A stretch of 64,000 nt of DNA from Alphaproteobacteria bacterium (GCA_013289445.1 JABCZZ010000003.1:26223-90222), one strand, 5' to 3'; numbered from the stretch's first letter, positions 20,994 through 30,042 are shown. The notes: generated from the sequence alone by a model not told the origin. A program made the numbers and translations.

Positions 20994-22049
20994 CTATTTA
21001 TGGGGCCCGGCGTCCTTGACTTCCATCGGAACTACTAAATTCATATTAGGCTTGATAAGCCCTTCATGGATACTGAGGCTGGTAGGAATGAACGTCTGGT
21101 TGGGATGCAGCAGCAGGGTCACCGTGCCTTTGGACGCATCCAGCACAATGCCTGGCAATGCCTGTTTGTCGCCGGCAGTGTATTGTGCCCAGAGCAGCGG
21201 CATGTTCTGAAGCGAAGAAGGCTTCCAGACGAGTTCAACTTCTTTGCGGGATAGGCGGCTTACATAGAATTCATTGGAGGGATTATTGTGAGTGTTGACC
21301 AGTTTCTTATCATTGATCCATACCGACCAATGCGACGGGGAGTAATAGAGAATCGAGGCCAGATAGAGCGGCGGCAGGGGAGCGATGAGATGTCCGGCTT
21401 TACTGTCGCTGCTATCATTGCCGTGATCCGATAATTTATCGAGCAACGAGCTTAAGTCTTCGGGCGACTTGTTTTCATCCTGAGCAGGTGCCGGGCGTTC
21501 ATGATTATCATACGATTCGTAGAACTTATTGATAAGCTCCATTTGCGATTTATCAAACATCAGGCTGCTGCTATTTAAGTGAAGCGGCGTAAAAAGAATC
21601 TCAGGATGCTTGTCTGTGACACTTGCGCTATCGGCGGAAGCGGTGGACGAATTCACGGTAGCGGGCACTTGCGCTGGTTTTGCTGGTGCAGCTGCTTGTG
21701 GCGGTATGGGGGCAGGCGCCGGCGATGTGACGGGCGGCGCAAGTACAGGTACGTTTACCACCGGGGCCGGGGTTTTTACGGCCGGTGCAACTGCCGCAGA
21801 TGCGGGCAGGGGAACGGGCGTAGGCAACCGCGTAGGTGAAGCGGTAGCCGAAGGCGCATTAGGTGCCGGTGAGGCAGCAGGCGGGGGAGCAGGCAATTCC
21901 AGAAGCCCTCCTGGGGCAGCGCTTGGGGCAGCGCCAGGCAGCGGCGCAGGCGGCGGAGAATCTGCCGCGTGCAAAGACAACGCCATCGTTGTCGCAACGG
22001 TAACAACGGCGAGTGCCAACCCCATTTTTCTGCGCAAGCTATCTGCCAC
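20994..22049 (-). CDS. PilP-like periplasmic pilus assembly protein
   Basis: About 351 aa. A GTG at 22049 with GGAGGG seven bases upstream starts VADSLRRKMGLALAVV, a signal peptide ending near LHAAD. A long Pro/Ala region (about residues 30-145) follows, then a domain rich in beta strands at the C-terminus. The C-terminal part (VWINDKKLVNTHN, VELVWKPSSL) resembles the T2SS GspC/PilP homology region, but the match is weak. The longer frame from 22121 would overlap the upstream gene by 83 bases; the GTG start overlaps by 11. Position after a PilO-like gene supports PilP. It faces pilU. Confidence 0.68.
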   Translation of the reverse strand: MADSLRRKMGLALAVVTVATTMALSLHAADSPPPAPLPGAAPSAAPGGLLELPAPPPAASPAPNAPSATASPTRLPTPVPLPASAAVAPAVKTPAPVVNVPVLAPPVTSPAPAPIPPQAAAPAKPAQVPATVNSSTASADSASVTDKHPEILFTPLHLNSSSLMFDKSQMELINKFYESYDNHERPAPAQDENKSPEDLSSLLDKLSDHGNDSSDSKAGHLIAPLPPLYLASILYYSPSHWSVWINDKKLVNTHNNPSNEFYVSRLSRKEVELVWKPSSLQNMPLLWAQYTAGDKQALPGIVLDASKGTVTLLLHPNQTFIPTSLSIHEGLIKPNMNLVVPMEVKDAGPHK

Positions 22050-22767
22050 CGGGCGGCCCTCCCGGCGATGCAGGTTTTTCCTCGCTGCGTATGCCCAGCC
22101 AGGTGAAGGACAATTGGACATCTACCATCGCGCTGAGGTTATGCTGGTCGAGATTGGTAGAGAGTCGTTGAGCAAGCGTTCGTATAGTATTTTGTGGATT
22201 TAAATCCGGCGTGCCATCGCTGGCCGTCTTAGGAAAATCGCCGCCTTGAGCAATTTTTATATCATAAAGCAGCACAATACCGGGAAATGTACGCTGCAGG
22301 CTTTCCATAAAATTATAGGCCGCAGTATCGCTGATCGTGCTGAAAGTAATTTTGACATCGCTTTTGACCAGTTTGCCGGTTTTAAGCTGAAACGATTCGC
22401 CGGTGACATCGGTTATGGGAGAGATCGTCAACGAGAGGTTTATCAGGTGATATTTCGCCTGCAAATCCGCCAGCCATCCCGCTGCCGCCTCACGGTCAAG
22501 CTTGAAGCTGGCGTTGTGATTCTGGATATAGAGATAATACCATTTGCTGGCTTCCGAGCCATTGGTGAACTGGGTCTGTAACGCAGCAGCGTCCGCCTGC
22601 AGAGAGCCGTTTTCACCGGCTTTGCTGGTTTTTTCGCTCTGCGCATCATCATCGTAATTGGATATGACAAAGGCGCCAGCCAGCAGAATCACCAAAAGCA
22701 CGACGGCAATGATCGCCTCTTTTATAAGACGTCTTTTTAGTTGGGATTCTTTGCCTCCTGCTGCCAT
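22039..22767 (-). CDS. PilO-like inner membrane protein
   Basis: A 242-aa bitopic protein. A basic N-terminus (KRRLIKEAI) leads to one membrane segment at about residues 18-36 (AIIAVVLLVILLAGAFVIS). A helical linker and a ferredoxin-like periplasmic domain follow (about 105-175, VKITFSTISDTAAYNFMESL). This is the architecture of PilO and GspM, which link the cytoplasmic ring to the secretin. Its stop overlaps the GTG start of the next gene. Identification rests on architecture and position. Confidence 0.7.
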   Translation of the reverse strand: MAAGGKESQLKRRLIKEAIIAVVLLVILLAGAFVISNYDDDAQSEKTSKAGENGSLQADAAALQTQFTNGSEASKWYYLYIQNHNASFKLDREAAAGWLADLQAKYHLINLSLTISPITDVTGESFQLKTGKLVKSDVKITFSTISDTAAYNFMESLQRTFPGIVLLYDIKIAQGGDFPKTASDGTPDLNPQNTIRTLAQRLSTNLDQHNLSAMVDVQLSFTWLGIRSEEKPASPGGPPGGR

Positions 22768-22774
22768 ATGCTTG

Positions 22775-24424
22775 CTACATTCCCTGATTCAGCGATGTGC
22801 CCGCCGCGCCGCCGGGGGGAGTGCCGGGCATCGCTGGCGTGTTGGCACGTGGTCCTTTGATGGCGACTTTTACCGCGGTATCGGCAAGAGTGACCGGAGA
22901 TTTGCTGGTATTGGTGGGAGTGCCTATGACCGTTTTTAGATCCTTGTTATCCGAGAGTACGCCGGGAAGTTCAGCATTGGTGACTTCAAATGCGGGAAAT
23001 GCTTTCTTTATCCGATCAATAAGTCCGGTAGCGCTTGCGATAAACTGGTCATGCGGTTCCGTAGGGGCAATCATGTGCAACTCTACGTCAGTAACAATCT
23101 GCCGTTTATCCGCATCCCGGCTGTTGGTAGGATCGTTAAGCAGCCAATGGTAACTAGTCACCACCGCACTGTCTTGCAATGTGCCGATAAGATTATTGAT
23201 GAAAGCGAGAGGATCGTAACGGCGTTTTTCATAAATTTTGATAAGCGAGGAGACGTCTTCAAACAGAAAAGTCTGGGCCGGAAGAGCTGCTGATGTGGCT
23301 TTGGCAGCAGTAAGTTTGCTTTTGAGCCCCGCCTGTTCATGTATCAACTGTTCCGTATCTTGCTGAGTGGAAAGCATGTCCCAGGCGTTGCTGCCTCCCC
23401 AGACAAGCACGGCAAGTACAGCTAACGCGGCTAACACACGCGTGCCGGCAATGGCCATGGCGAGAGAGCTTAATTTGCGCGTATAGACCGTTTGCAGCGC
23501 CAGCAGAAGTTTGCGTCGTCTGGCGATAAATGCCGAGATAACGACATCGCCGAAATGATCTTCGGGTTGCGCGGCATCGGCAAGCGCAAGCAGCTGGCCC
23601 ATTTCATAGGGGGTGAAGAAATGATATTCGCCTGCCTTGATATTTTTTGGGTCGATGGCCTTCTTGATGTCTTCAGCGGCAAGAATAATCACCGAGAGTG
23701 TGTTTGCGTCCTGCAGGCCAAGACGTTTGAGATATTCGATGGTATTGGTCATTTCCTGCTCAATATTGCCGGCAATGACTTCGGGCACAGATTCCCCAAT
23801 AGGTTGGGCCATACGGGTAAATATCAGCTTGCCATTGCGCAGAACAATCTGTCTGAATCCGCCCACTTTGTGGTGATTGACCATGATCTGCCATTCAAGC
23901 GCCTTGCCGTCTTTGCCCAGAAGTTTCTTTTCCGCGGCGAGCAATAATGTCTGTGCCTCCAGCGGCACAAGACCCAAGCCTTTGAACGGATTGGGGCGCT
24001 CGACGGCAAATGCGATCCATTTCTGCAGCAAAGGCGGATTGGCAAGCGAAGCCATCAGATAATTCCAGTCCTTGCGACCGGTTTTCTCGCGTCCGAGAAT
24101 GAGATATCCCTTAATGTCGTCGGGCGAGAAATCCTTATCCAGCCGGCGCTTGACGATCTTGCCGACACTGAAAGATGACACAGGAGGCAGGGTCTGGCGC
24201 ACATAGGATTGATCCATCATGTCGACCAGAATCGTAATGGGCGACCGGGGCATTGAACTCAACGCCTCATCCAGCGCGCGAGTATGATTGGGTTCGGGAG
24301 ATTGTGCGAATAAGCGGCGCACCACGCGCTTCTTCTGCATCTGAACCAGGATAGCGCCTTCGTCGCCCACCATTAATACGAAAGTGCCGCCGCCGCCTTT
24401 GGGAAGAGAGATGCCTTTTGCCAT
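22775..24424 (-). CDS. PilM-PilN fusion (GspL-like) pilus assembly protein
   Basis: A 549-aa protein. Residues 1 to about 300 have no membrane segment and look like the actin-like cytoplasmic domain of PilM/GspL (FVLMVGDEGAILVQ; TILVDMMDQSYVRQTLP). One membrane segment lies at about 328-347 (RVLAALAVLAVLVWGGSNAW), then a coiled-coil-like linker, then a periplasmic domain, then a Pro/Gly-rich tail. In type IV pili PilM and PilN are normally separate; the single chain is like T2SS GspL. It lies between pilC and the PilO-like gene, exactly where PilM and PilN belong. Confidence 0.72.
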   Translation of the reverse strand: MAKGISLPKGGGGTFVLMVGDEGAILVQMQKKRVVRRLFAQSPEPNHTRALDEALSSMPRSPITILVDMMDQSYVRQTLPPVSSFSVGKIVKRRLDKDFSPDDIKGYLILGREKTGRKDWNYLMASLANPPLLQKWIAFAVERPNPFKGLGLVPLEAQTLLLAAEKKLLGKDGKALEWQIMVNHHKVGGFRQIVLRNGKLIFTRMAQPIGESVPEVIAGNIEQEMTNTIEYLKRLGLQDANTLSVIILAAEDIKKAIDPKNIKAGEYHFFTPYEMGQLLALADAAQPEDHFGDVVISAFIARRRKLLLALQTVYTRKLSSLAMAIAGTRVLAALAVLAVLVWGGSNAWDMLSTQQDTEQLIHEQAGLKSKLTAAKATSAALPAQTFLFEDVSSLIKIYEKRRYDPLAFINNLIGTLQDSAVVTSYHWLLNDPTNSRDADKRQIVTDVELHMIAPTEPHDQFIASATGLIDRIKKAFPAFEVTNAELPGVLSDNKDLKTVIGTPTNTSKSPVTLADTAVKVAIKGPRANTPAMPGTPPGGAAGTSLNQGM

Positions 24425-24437
24425 TATACCTTTGCCA

Positions 24438-25640
24438 TCAGACGTTCATCTTGCTGAAAGATTGATAGAGCGGACCGAAGATTGCTGCAATCACCCAGAA
24501 TATGAGCAAGCCCATCACGACCGTGAGAGTGGGCTGAATCATGCCTACCACACTTTCCACGGCATCGTTTACTTCGCGGTCATAGAAAAAGTTAATGTTC
24601 TCGAGCGATTCCGTCATATTGCCGCTGTCTTCGCCGATTTTAAACATGCGCACCACCAGATTGGGGAATTGGTTCGACATGCGCATGGATGCGGTGAGCG
24701 ATGTGCCATCGGATACGCTTCTGGCCATGAGTCCGATGGATTCCTGCAGCACGCGGTTGGCCACCACGTTCTTGGCGGCCTGCAAAGATTCCAGAATGTC
24801 GATACCGCTGTTGAAAAGCACGGCAAAGAAGTGGGTGAACCGTGCCATGTTGAGCTTGCGACTGACATTGCCGAAAATGGGAAGTTTGAGAATAATGCTG
24901 TCGACCCGGTAGGCAAAAGGCTCTGAAAAACGATAGACCGCCATGAGCGTCATCACCGTGACGATGGGGATGCCGAAGATAAGATACCAGTAATTCTCGA
25001 AGGCGTGCGACGTGGCAATCAGCGCAACAGTCCAGGGTGGCAGATCAAACCCCTGGGCAAGCATGAAGTCGGTAAGCTTGGGAACCACCTGCGTCATAAG
25101 CGTGGCGATGACTCCGCTCATAATCAGCAGCAGCGCGATAGGATAGCGCACCGCCTTTTTCACCTTGCGGCGCAGGTCGGAGGTCCATTTAAGATGGTCG
25201 GCAATATGCAGGAAGGATTCGGAGAAGTTACCGGTTTTCTCACCCGCCGCAATCAGACCGACGAAGACGTCACCGAATACGCGCGGATAATGCGAAAGGG
25301 CCTTGGATAGAATTTCGCCGTTTTTGACGTATTCATAGATGCCGGTCATGATGTTTTTAAGCGCCATGGAGTCGGTCGTGTCACGCACATCGGCAATGGC
25401 ATCTAGCAACGGCACGCCCGCGCGGCCTAATTGCTCCAGATGCAGGCACATCACGATCATATCCTGGCCTTTGACCTTGCCGCTTCTGCCGCCCTGCTTT
25501 TCTTTAAGTTCGCGGAAATTGACCAGTTCCAGGCCGATTTGCTTGAGGCGTTCTTCCAGATCGACATCGTTCTCGGCCACCACCACGCCGGTGATAGTTC
25601 GCCCGAGTTCATTCATTGCCGCATAACGGTAAGATGGCAT
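24438..25640 (-). CDS. pilC: type IV pilus/T2SS inner membrane platform protein (PilC/GspF)
   Basis: This 400-aa polytopic protein is the platform on which the assembly ATPase works. It has the typical start MPSYRYAAMNELGRTITGVV and two GspF domains (about residues 65-190 and 270-395). It has three membrane segments, with YPIALLLIMSGVIATLMTQVVPKL near 165 and a C-terminal anchor VVMGLLIFWVIAAIFGPLY. The motif EDSGNMTESLENINFFYDREV is characteristic. It follows pilB by 36 bases and is in the same operon. Confidence 0.93.
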   Translation of the reverse strand: MPSYRYAAMNELGRTITGVVVAENDVDLEERLKQIGLELVNFRELKEKQGGRSGKVKGQDMIVMCLHLEQLGRAGVPLLDAIADVRDTTDSMALKNIMTGIYEYVKNGEILSKALSHYPRVFGDVFVGLIAAGEKTGNFSESFLHIADHLKWTSDLRRKVKKAVRYPIALLLIMSGVIATLMTQVVPKLTDFMLAQGFDLPPWTVALIATSHAFENYWYLIFGIPIVTVMTLMAVYRFSEPFAYRVDSIILKLPIFGNVSRKLNMARFTHFFAVLFNSGIDILESLQAAKNVVANRVLQESIGLMARSVSDGTSLTASMRMSNQFPNLVVRMFKIGEDSGNMTESLENINFFYDREVNDAVESVVGMIQPTLTVVMGLLIFWVIAAIFGPLYQSFSKMNV

Positions 25641-25676
25641 AGCACTCTATATAATGGCTAAATCTTAATAATGTGT

Positions 25677-27476
25677 TTACAAACGGTCGGTCATGTCGAT
25701 GGTGTTAATCAATTCCTGCAGGTCGACAATACCGCTGACAACCTTGTCGATCCCATCTTCCGCCATCGGAATAAAACCATTGTCGAGCGCGTATTCCATC
25801 ATGGCGTTACGTGTGGCATGTGTGGCGATGAGTTCGTCCATACCTTCGTCGACGCGCAAAATCTCGATGAGCGCCACACGGCCTTTGTACCCTTTGCCCT
25901 TGCAGCGCTCGCAGCCGACGGGTTCGTAGAGCGTCGGCGGATCTTCCGGATCATAGCGCAGAATCTGGCATTCGTCGCGGGTGGCAAGACGTGGGCGGCG
26001 GCAGGAGGGGCAGAGTTTGCGTGCCAGTCGTTGTGCCATGGTGCAGATAAGCGAGCCGGCAAGCAAATGCGCCGGCACCCCGATATCGCCTAACCTGGGA
26101 ATGGCGCCCAGCGCATCATTGGTGTGCAGCGTGGTATAGACCTGGTGACCGGTCAGCGCGGCTCGCACCGCCATGATGGCGGTGTCCTCGTCGCGCACTT
26201 CGCCGATGAAGATAATGTCAGGATCCTGACGCATCAGCGACTTGATGCCGTGCAGGAAGTCGACCGACCCTTCACGCACGTTGGTCTGGCGAATAAGCGG
26301 CAGCTGATATTCCACCGGGTCTTCGAGCGTCATGATGTTGACGTCGATCGAGTTGATGTAACTCAGTACCGAGTAAAGCGTCGTGGTTTTACCGCTACCC
26401 GTGGGACCGGTTACGATGATGATGCCTTCAGGGCGCTTGAGCAGTTTCTTGAGCAGTTTACTGTTGTGATCGCTAAAACCCAGATCGGACAGCGGCACCA
26501 GCGACTTGGTTTTATCGAGAAGACGCATCACGATATTTTCGCCGTGTACCGTGGGCTGGGTGGCAACGCGGAAGTCGACGTCTCGGCCGAGCACATTATA
26601 AGAAATGCGGCCGTCCTGCGGATTGCGCGTTTCAGCGATGTTCATGCCCGACATGATTTTAAGACGCACGACGACGGCGTTCCAATAATCGCGGTGGAAA
26701 CTGCGGATCTGCGTCATTTGGCCGTCATACCGGTAGCGCAGGCGCAGGAACGCGCCTTCAGGTTCAAAATGGATGTCCGAAGCGCCCGTCTTAATTGCGT
26801 CCACGAGCAAGGCGTTCACCAGACGCACTGTCGGGTTGATGTACCCTTCCTGCCGGCCGTCGAGGCGATTATTTTCGCGGATACCTGTTTCAATTTCGCG
26901 CAAAATGCCGTCGATCGACATTTCATATTCGTAATACTGGTCGATGAGTTCGAGAATTTCGGTCTCGGTACAGAACACCGGGACAATCTTGGTGCCGCGC
27001 GCAAAATGCCGGCGCACCTGGTCGATAGCCAGCACGTTGTAGATATCCGCCATGGCCAGATGCACTTCGTTGTTTTCCAGTGATACCGGAATAACCTTGT
27101 GGCGTGTGGCGACTTCCTTGGGAATCTGCTTGATGACGCTGACATCGAGCATCGCCGTCTTGGGATCGAATTTCTGCGCACCTGCGGATTCGGCAAGCAC
27201 TTCGCCCAGTGCGCTTTCGGTAACGAAGCCCATCTCGACAAGGATGGCGCCCAGCATCTTCTTGGAGGATTTCTGCTCCAATAGCGCAATCTGCAGCTGA
27301 TCCTCAGAAATCAGGCCCAGCCCTATCAGTTTCTCACCGATACGCAGAGGGCGTTTTACGGGCTGGTCTGAGGGCGGTGCGGCAGTTTCGACGGGCGCGA
27401 CAGGTGGTGCAGCGCTGGGGCTCGCGGCGGGTGCGCGGGTCGGTGGTGGCGTAGGGGTTGGCGGCGGGGCAGTCAT
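25677..27476 (-). CDS. pilB: type IV pilus/T2SS assembly ATPase (PilB/GspE)
   Basis: 599 aa. A Pro/Ala-rich N-terminal tail (residues 1-40) precedes a MshEN/GspE N1 domain (RIGEKLIGLGLISEDQLQIA), an N2 domain and the ATPase core. Walker A is GPTGSGKTTTLYSVLSYINS, the Asp box MTLEDPVEYQ, Walker B DIIFIGEVRDEDTA, the His box TTLHTNDALGAI. A zinc motif CPSC...CERC follows at about 500-540. It powers extension of a pilus or pseudopilus. The gene leads the minus-strand operon. Major pilin, prepilin peptidase and secretin genes are not in the window, so pilus and T2SS cannot be fully separated, but nearby pilT/pilU favour a pilus. Confidence 0.94.
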   Translation of the reverse strand: MTAPPPTPTPPPTRAPAASPSAAPPVAPVETAAPPSDQPVKRPLRIGEKLIGLGLISEDQLQIALLEQKSSKKMLGAILVEMGFVTESALGEVLAESAGAQKFDPKTAMLDVSVIKQIPKEVATRHKVIPVSLENNEVHLAMADIYNVLAIDQVRRHFARGTKIVPVFCTETEILELIDQYYEYEMSIDGILREIETGIRENNRLDGRQEGYINPTVRLVNALLVDAIKTGASDIHFEPEGAFLRLRYRYDGQMTQIRSFHRDYWNAVVVRLKIMSGMNIAETRNPQDGRISYNVLGRDVDFRVATQPTVHGENIVMRLLDKTKSLVPLSDLGFSDHNSKLLKKLLKRPEGIIIVTGPTGSGKTTTLYSVLSYINSIDVNIMTLEDPVEYQLPLIRQTNVREGSVDFLHGIKSLMRQDPDIIFIGEVRDEDTAIMAVRAALTGHQVYTTLHTNDALGAIPRLGDIGVPAHLLAGSLICTMAQRLARKLCPSCRRPRLATRDECQILRYDPEDPPTLYEPVGCERCKGKGYKGRVALIEILRVDEGMDELIATHATRNAMMEYALDNGFIPMAEDGIDKVVSGIVDLQELINTIDMTDRL

Positions 27477-27631
27477 GTCATCAAGACTCTATACCGAATC
27501 GAAATAATTTGCACCATTCCTGATTGCTAAAGAAAATCAACCGTGTCAAAATTAATATCATACTACAATATGTTTGCATTATTTTCCCGCACAATGGGCA
27601 TTCTGCCGCGGGAGGTGGCGCAGACACGAAA

Positions 27632-28063
27632 ATGCAGGATAGCACAAGCATGCATAAGATTATTGGTAGCCAGTGTCGAACCGCACGTTCGCTGCTTAAG
27701 TGGAACGTCTATGATCTCACCAATCATTTGGGGAGCATTTCGTCGCGCCGTATCCAGGATTTTGAAAAAGGAAGTACGCAGCTGCTCGGTTGGGAAAACG
27801 AAGATCTGATGCGCCTGTTTACCAAGAACGGCATAGAGTTTAAGTCCGAGAAGGTGATGTATAAAAGCCTGGCGCAACGGCGCAAGGAATCTGATGTGAT
27901 GCGTGGCGATGCCGAGCAGGTCGAGGCGCAACTTGCCGAGGAAGTTGCCAAGGCTGCGCAGGAGGCGGTGGACAAAGAAGCCGTCCCACAGGATGGCGCT
28001 GAGAATGCGGCAGAAAAAGACAAAACGCAGGCGCCGGACAAAGCAGGGAAGATTGACGAATAA
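27632..28063 (+). CDS. XRE-like helix-turn-helix protein with acidic tail
   Basis: About 143 aa from ATG 27632; ATG 27650 is also possible and the in-frame start at 27524 is less likely because it would code for atypical sequence. The N-terminal 75 residues fit an XRE fold: SQCRTARSLLKWNVYDLTNHLG, RRIQDFEKG, NGIEF. In this family the wording RxFExG..L..ALE..GVEF is common. The C-terminal 60 residues are rich in Ala, Glu, Lys and Gln, likely a helical or disordered tail. It sits divergent from the pilB operon and could regulate it; that is inference from position. Confidence 0.68.
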   Translation: MQDSTSMHKIIGSQCRTARSLLKWNVYDLTNHLGSISSRRIQDFEKGSTQLLGWENEDLMRLFTKNGIEFKSEKVMYKSLAQRRKESDVMRGDAEQVEAQLAEEVAKAAQEAVDKEAVPQDGAENAAEKDKTQAPDKAGKIDE

Positions 28064-28104
28064 CAAGGGCTAAGATTGGAGCTCCCGGCCCCGTTTATTA
28101 ACCG

Positions 28105-28133
28105 TTGCATTTTTGCCGCCGATTCTTTATATA
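28105..28133 (+). promoter_or_regulatory. promoter of dksA
   Basis: TTGCAT (28105-28110), 17-base spacer, TATATA (28128-28133), 39 bases before the dksA ATG. Confidence 0.6.
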
Positions 28134-28172
28134 TCCCCTCCCTCCGCGTCCAACCACTTGGGAGATTACCGC

Positions 28173-28592
28173 ATGGTTGCCAAAATTGCTGCCAACTACA
28201 AGCCTACTGAAAAAGAAGAATATATGAACTCCAAGCAGCTGGAGTATTTTCGCCAGAAGCTGCTTGCATGGCGCAAGGAATTGCTCGAAGAATCGCGCGA
28301 GACCATCGACCATCTGAAGGAAGAAAACTGGCATGAACCCGATATCGCGGATCGCGCCTCGCTCGAGACCGAAGCCGGTGTCGAACTACGCACGCGCAAT
28401 CGTTACCTCAAGCTAATTTCCAAGATCGATGCGGCGCTCAAGCGCGTGGAAGATGGTACGTATGGCTATTGCGAAGAAACCGGTGACAAGATCGGTATCA
28501 AGCGCCTGGAAGCACGCCCCGTCGCTACCATGACGATTGAAGCGCAGGAACGCCACGAGAAGCTTGAAAAGCAATATGTTGACGAAGAATAG
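28173..28592 (+). CDS. dksA: RNA polymerase-binding transcription factor DksA (single-cysteine type)
   Basis: A 139-aa protein that enters the RNA polymerase secondary channel and works with ppGpp. The coiled coil (about residues 20-80) contains PDIADRASLETE with the Asp residues of the tip. The C-terminal zinc finger region YGYCEETGDKIGIKRLEARP keeps only one of the four cysteines, so no zinc site is expected. This layout (CEETG...ARP.A....EAQERHE) is common in alphaproteobacterial DksA, so the gene is not broken. ATG 28173 has GGGAG eight bases upstream. Confidence 0.93.
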   Translation: MVAKIAANYKPTEKEEYMNSKQLEYFRQKLLAWRKELLEESRETIDHLKEENWHEPDIADRASLETEAGVELRTRNRYLKLISKIDAALKRVEDGTYGYCEETGDKIGIKRLEARPVATMTIEAQERHEKLEKQYVDEE

Positions 28593-28660
28593 AACTTCGT
28601 TTTCGTTGCACAAATCTGCTTCGCCCATCCGCGCTCGTTATGTTCCAAAATGATCATTAC

Positions 28661-28681
28661 CAACATGTAACTTGCATGTTG
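28661..28681. promoter_or_regulatory. palindrome upstream of the bufferin gene
   Basis: CAACATG (28661-28667) and CATGTTG (28675-28681) form a perfect 7-bp inverted repeat with a 7-base centre, 94 bases before the bufferin ATG. It could be an operator for a metal-responsive regulator. No regulator is identified. Confidence 0.35.
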
Positions 28682-28774
28682 CAGGGTAAAAGATTGTTAT
28701 GCCTGTGGCTGCATGAGCAGTCAGGGCAAATTCTTTGCTCTCATAACCTTAAGAAACTTTACAGGAGAGAACGT

Positions 28775-29050
28775 ATGATCAATTCCAAGCTTCTCATTTC
28801 CGCCGCTATCGCCGGCTTCATGACCGCCGGTTTTATCGTTACGGCCAGCGCTGCGGATGAAGCCGCTGCCGGCAGCACCAAATGCTACGGCATTGCCAAA
28901 GCCGGCAAGAATGACTGCGCCAGCGCCACGGGTTCACATTCCTGCAAAGGCCAGGCCAAAGTCGATGGCGATGCAGGTGATTTTGTGCTCTCCACCGATG
29001 CTGACTGTGCAAAAGCCAATGGTAAGACTGTGGCTCCCACTGCGAAGTAA
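28775..29050 (+). CDS. BufA1-type bufferin (DUF2282), periplasmic copper-binding peptide
   Basis: A 91-aa exported protein. The signal peptide covers residues 1-26 (MINSKLLISAAIAGFMTAGF...ASA). The mature part has four cysteines at 37, 48, 57 and 78 in the DUF2282 pattern (KCYGIAKAGKNDC, HSCKGQAK, DADCAK). Members are described as bufferins, peptidic metallophores that sequester copper after processing by BufB (DUF692) and BufC. Neither partner gene is adjacent, so this copy is orphan here. ATG 28775 follows CAGGAGAG. A perfect terminator follows. Confidence 0.86.
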   Translation: MINSKLLISAAIAGFMTAGFIVTASAADEAAAGSTKCYGIAKAGKNDCASATGSHSCKGQAKVDGDAGDFVLSTDADCAKANGKTVAPTAK

Positions 29051-29070
29051 TTCGTAAGTTCAAGTAAGAA

Positions 29071-29104
29071 AAAGCCCTGCGGCGTAAGCTGCGGGGCTTT
29101 TTTT
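29071..29104 (+). terminator. intrinsic terminator after the bufferin gene
   Basis: A 13-bp stem (29071-29083 with 29088-29100, two G-T wobbles) closes a GTAA loop and is followed by a T tract (29098-29104). Confidence 0.92.
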
Positions 29105-29151
29105 AATTGCATGCTATTGTCGAAATGGTTTTCTTACAGTATGTTGCCCCT

Positions 29152-30042
29152 ATGGATTGGGATAAACTTCGCGTTTTTTATACTGTGGCGCAGTCACAGA
29201 GCTTTACCAAAGCAGGTGAGGCATTAAATCTGAGCCAGTCCGCCATCAGCAGGCAGGTCGCGGCGCTCGAAGAGCATCTGCAGGTGACGCTTTTCCACCG
29301 TCATGCGCGTGGGCTGCTGCTGACCGAGCAGGGTGATATTCTGTTTCGCACCGTTTCCGAAGTATTCACCAAACTTTCCGCCACGGAGAATGCGCTGATG
29401 GAAAGTAAGGAACGGCCACGAGGGCCGCTTCGCATCACCGCGCCTGTGACGTTTGGCACTACCTGGCTTGCGCCGCAGATGGCGGAGTTCATGGAGCTTT
29501 ATCCGGAAATTCAGGTCTCGCTGCTCGTGGATGATCGCGAACTTGATTTGCTCATGCGCGAGGCGGATGCCGCCATTCGCGTGGTGCCGGCCAAGCAGTC
29601 CGATCTTATCCAGCGCCCGCTGGTGACGCTGCATAATTCGGTCTATGCCTCCAACGAATATTTGCGGCTGCGCGGTGTGCCCAAAGATGCCGAAGATCTC
29701 GATAACCACAGTCTGATTACTTACGGCGACGATGTGCGCATGCCGTTTCCGGAAATGAACTGGCTGCTGAGTGTCGGGCGTAAAACCAAGGACGAACGCA
29801 AGTCGGTGTTTAAGATTAACAATCTCTCCGGCATGATGAAAGCGGTAGAAAGCGGCATGGGTATCGCAGCACTGCCTGACTACATGGTGCAAGGTGCCAA
29901 AGGGCTGACCAAAATCCTTCCGGAGCTTAAAGGGCCTGAAGCAGAGGCCTATTTCACCTATCCGACCGAGCTTAGACACTCTAAGCGTATCAAAGTGTTC
30001 AAGGAATTCGTCCAGCGCAAGCTGGCGGAATACCGATTTTAG
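29152..30042 (+). CDS. LysR-family transcriptional regulator
   Basis: A 296-aa regulator. The winged helix-turn-helix is at about residues 3-62 (MDWDKLRVFYTVAQSQSFTK, ALNLSQSAISRQVAALEEHL). The substrate domain covers about 90-296 (GPLRITAPVTFGTTWLAP). The ATG at 29152 is chosen because homology to LysR proteins starts at MDWDKL; the in-frame ATG at 29107 lies at the terminator tail. LysR genes are often divergent from a target, but the upstream neighbour here is the bufferin on the same strand, isolated by a terminator. Effector unknown. Confidence 0.92.
   Translation: MDWDKLRVFYTVAQSQSFTKAGEALNLSQSAISRQVAALEEHLQVTLFHRHARGLLLTEQGDILFRTVSEVFTKLSATENALMESKERPRGPLRITAPVTFGTTWLAPQMAEFMELYPEIQVSLLVDDRELDLLMREADAAIRVVPAKQSDLIQRPLVTLHNSVYASNEYLRLRGVPKDAEDLDNHSLITYGDDVRMPFPEMNWLLSVGRKTKDERKSVFKINNLSGMMKAVESGMGIAALPDYMVQGAKGLTKILPELKGPEAEAYFTYPTELRHSKRIKVFKEFVQRKLAEYRF

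Noticed and set aside
28173..28592. DksA with one cysteine as a decayed gene
   Set aside because: The single-cysteine pattern is common in alphaproteobacterial DksA, and the frame and coiled-coil tip are intact.
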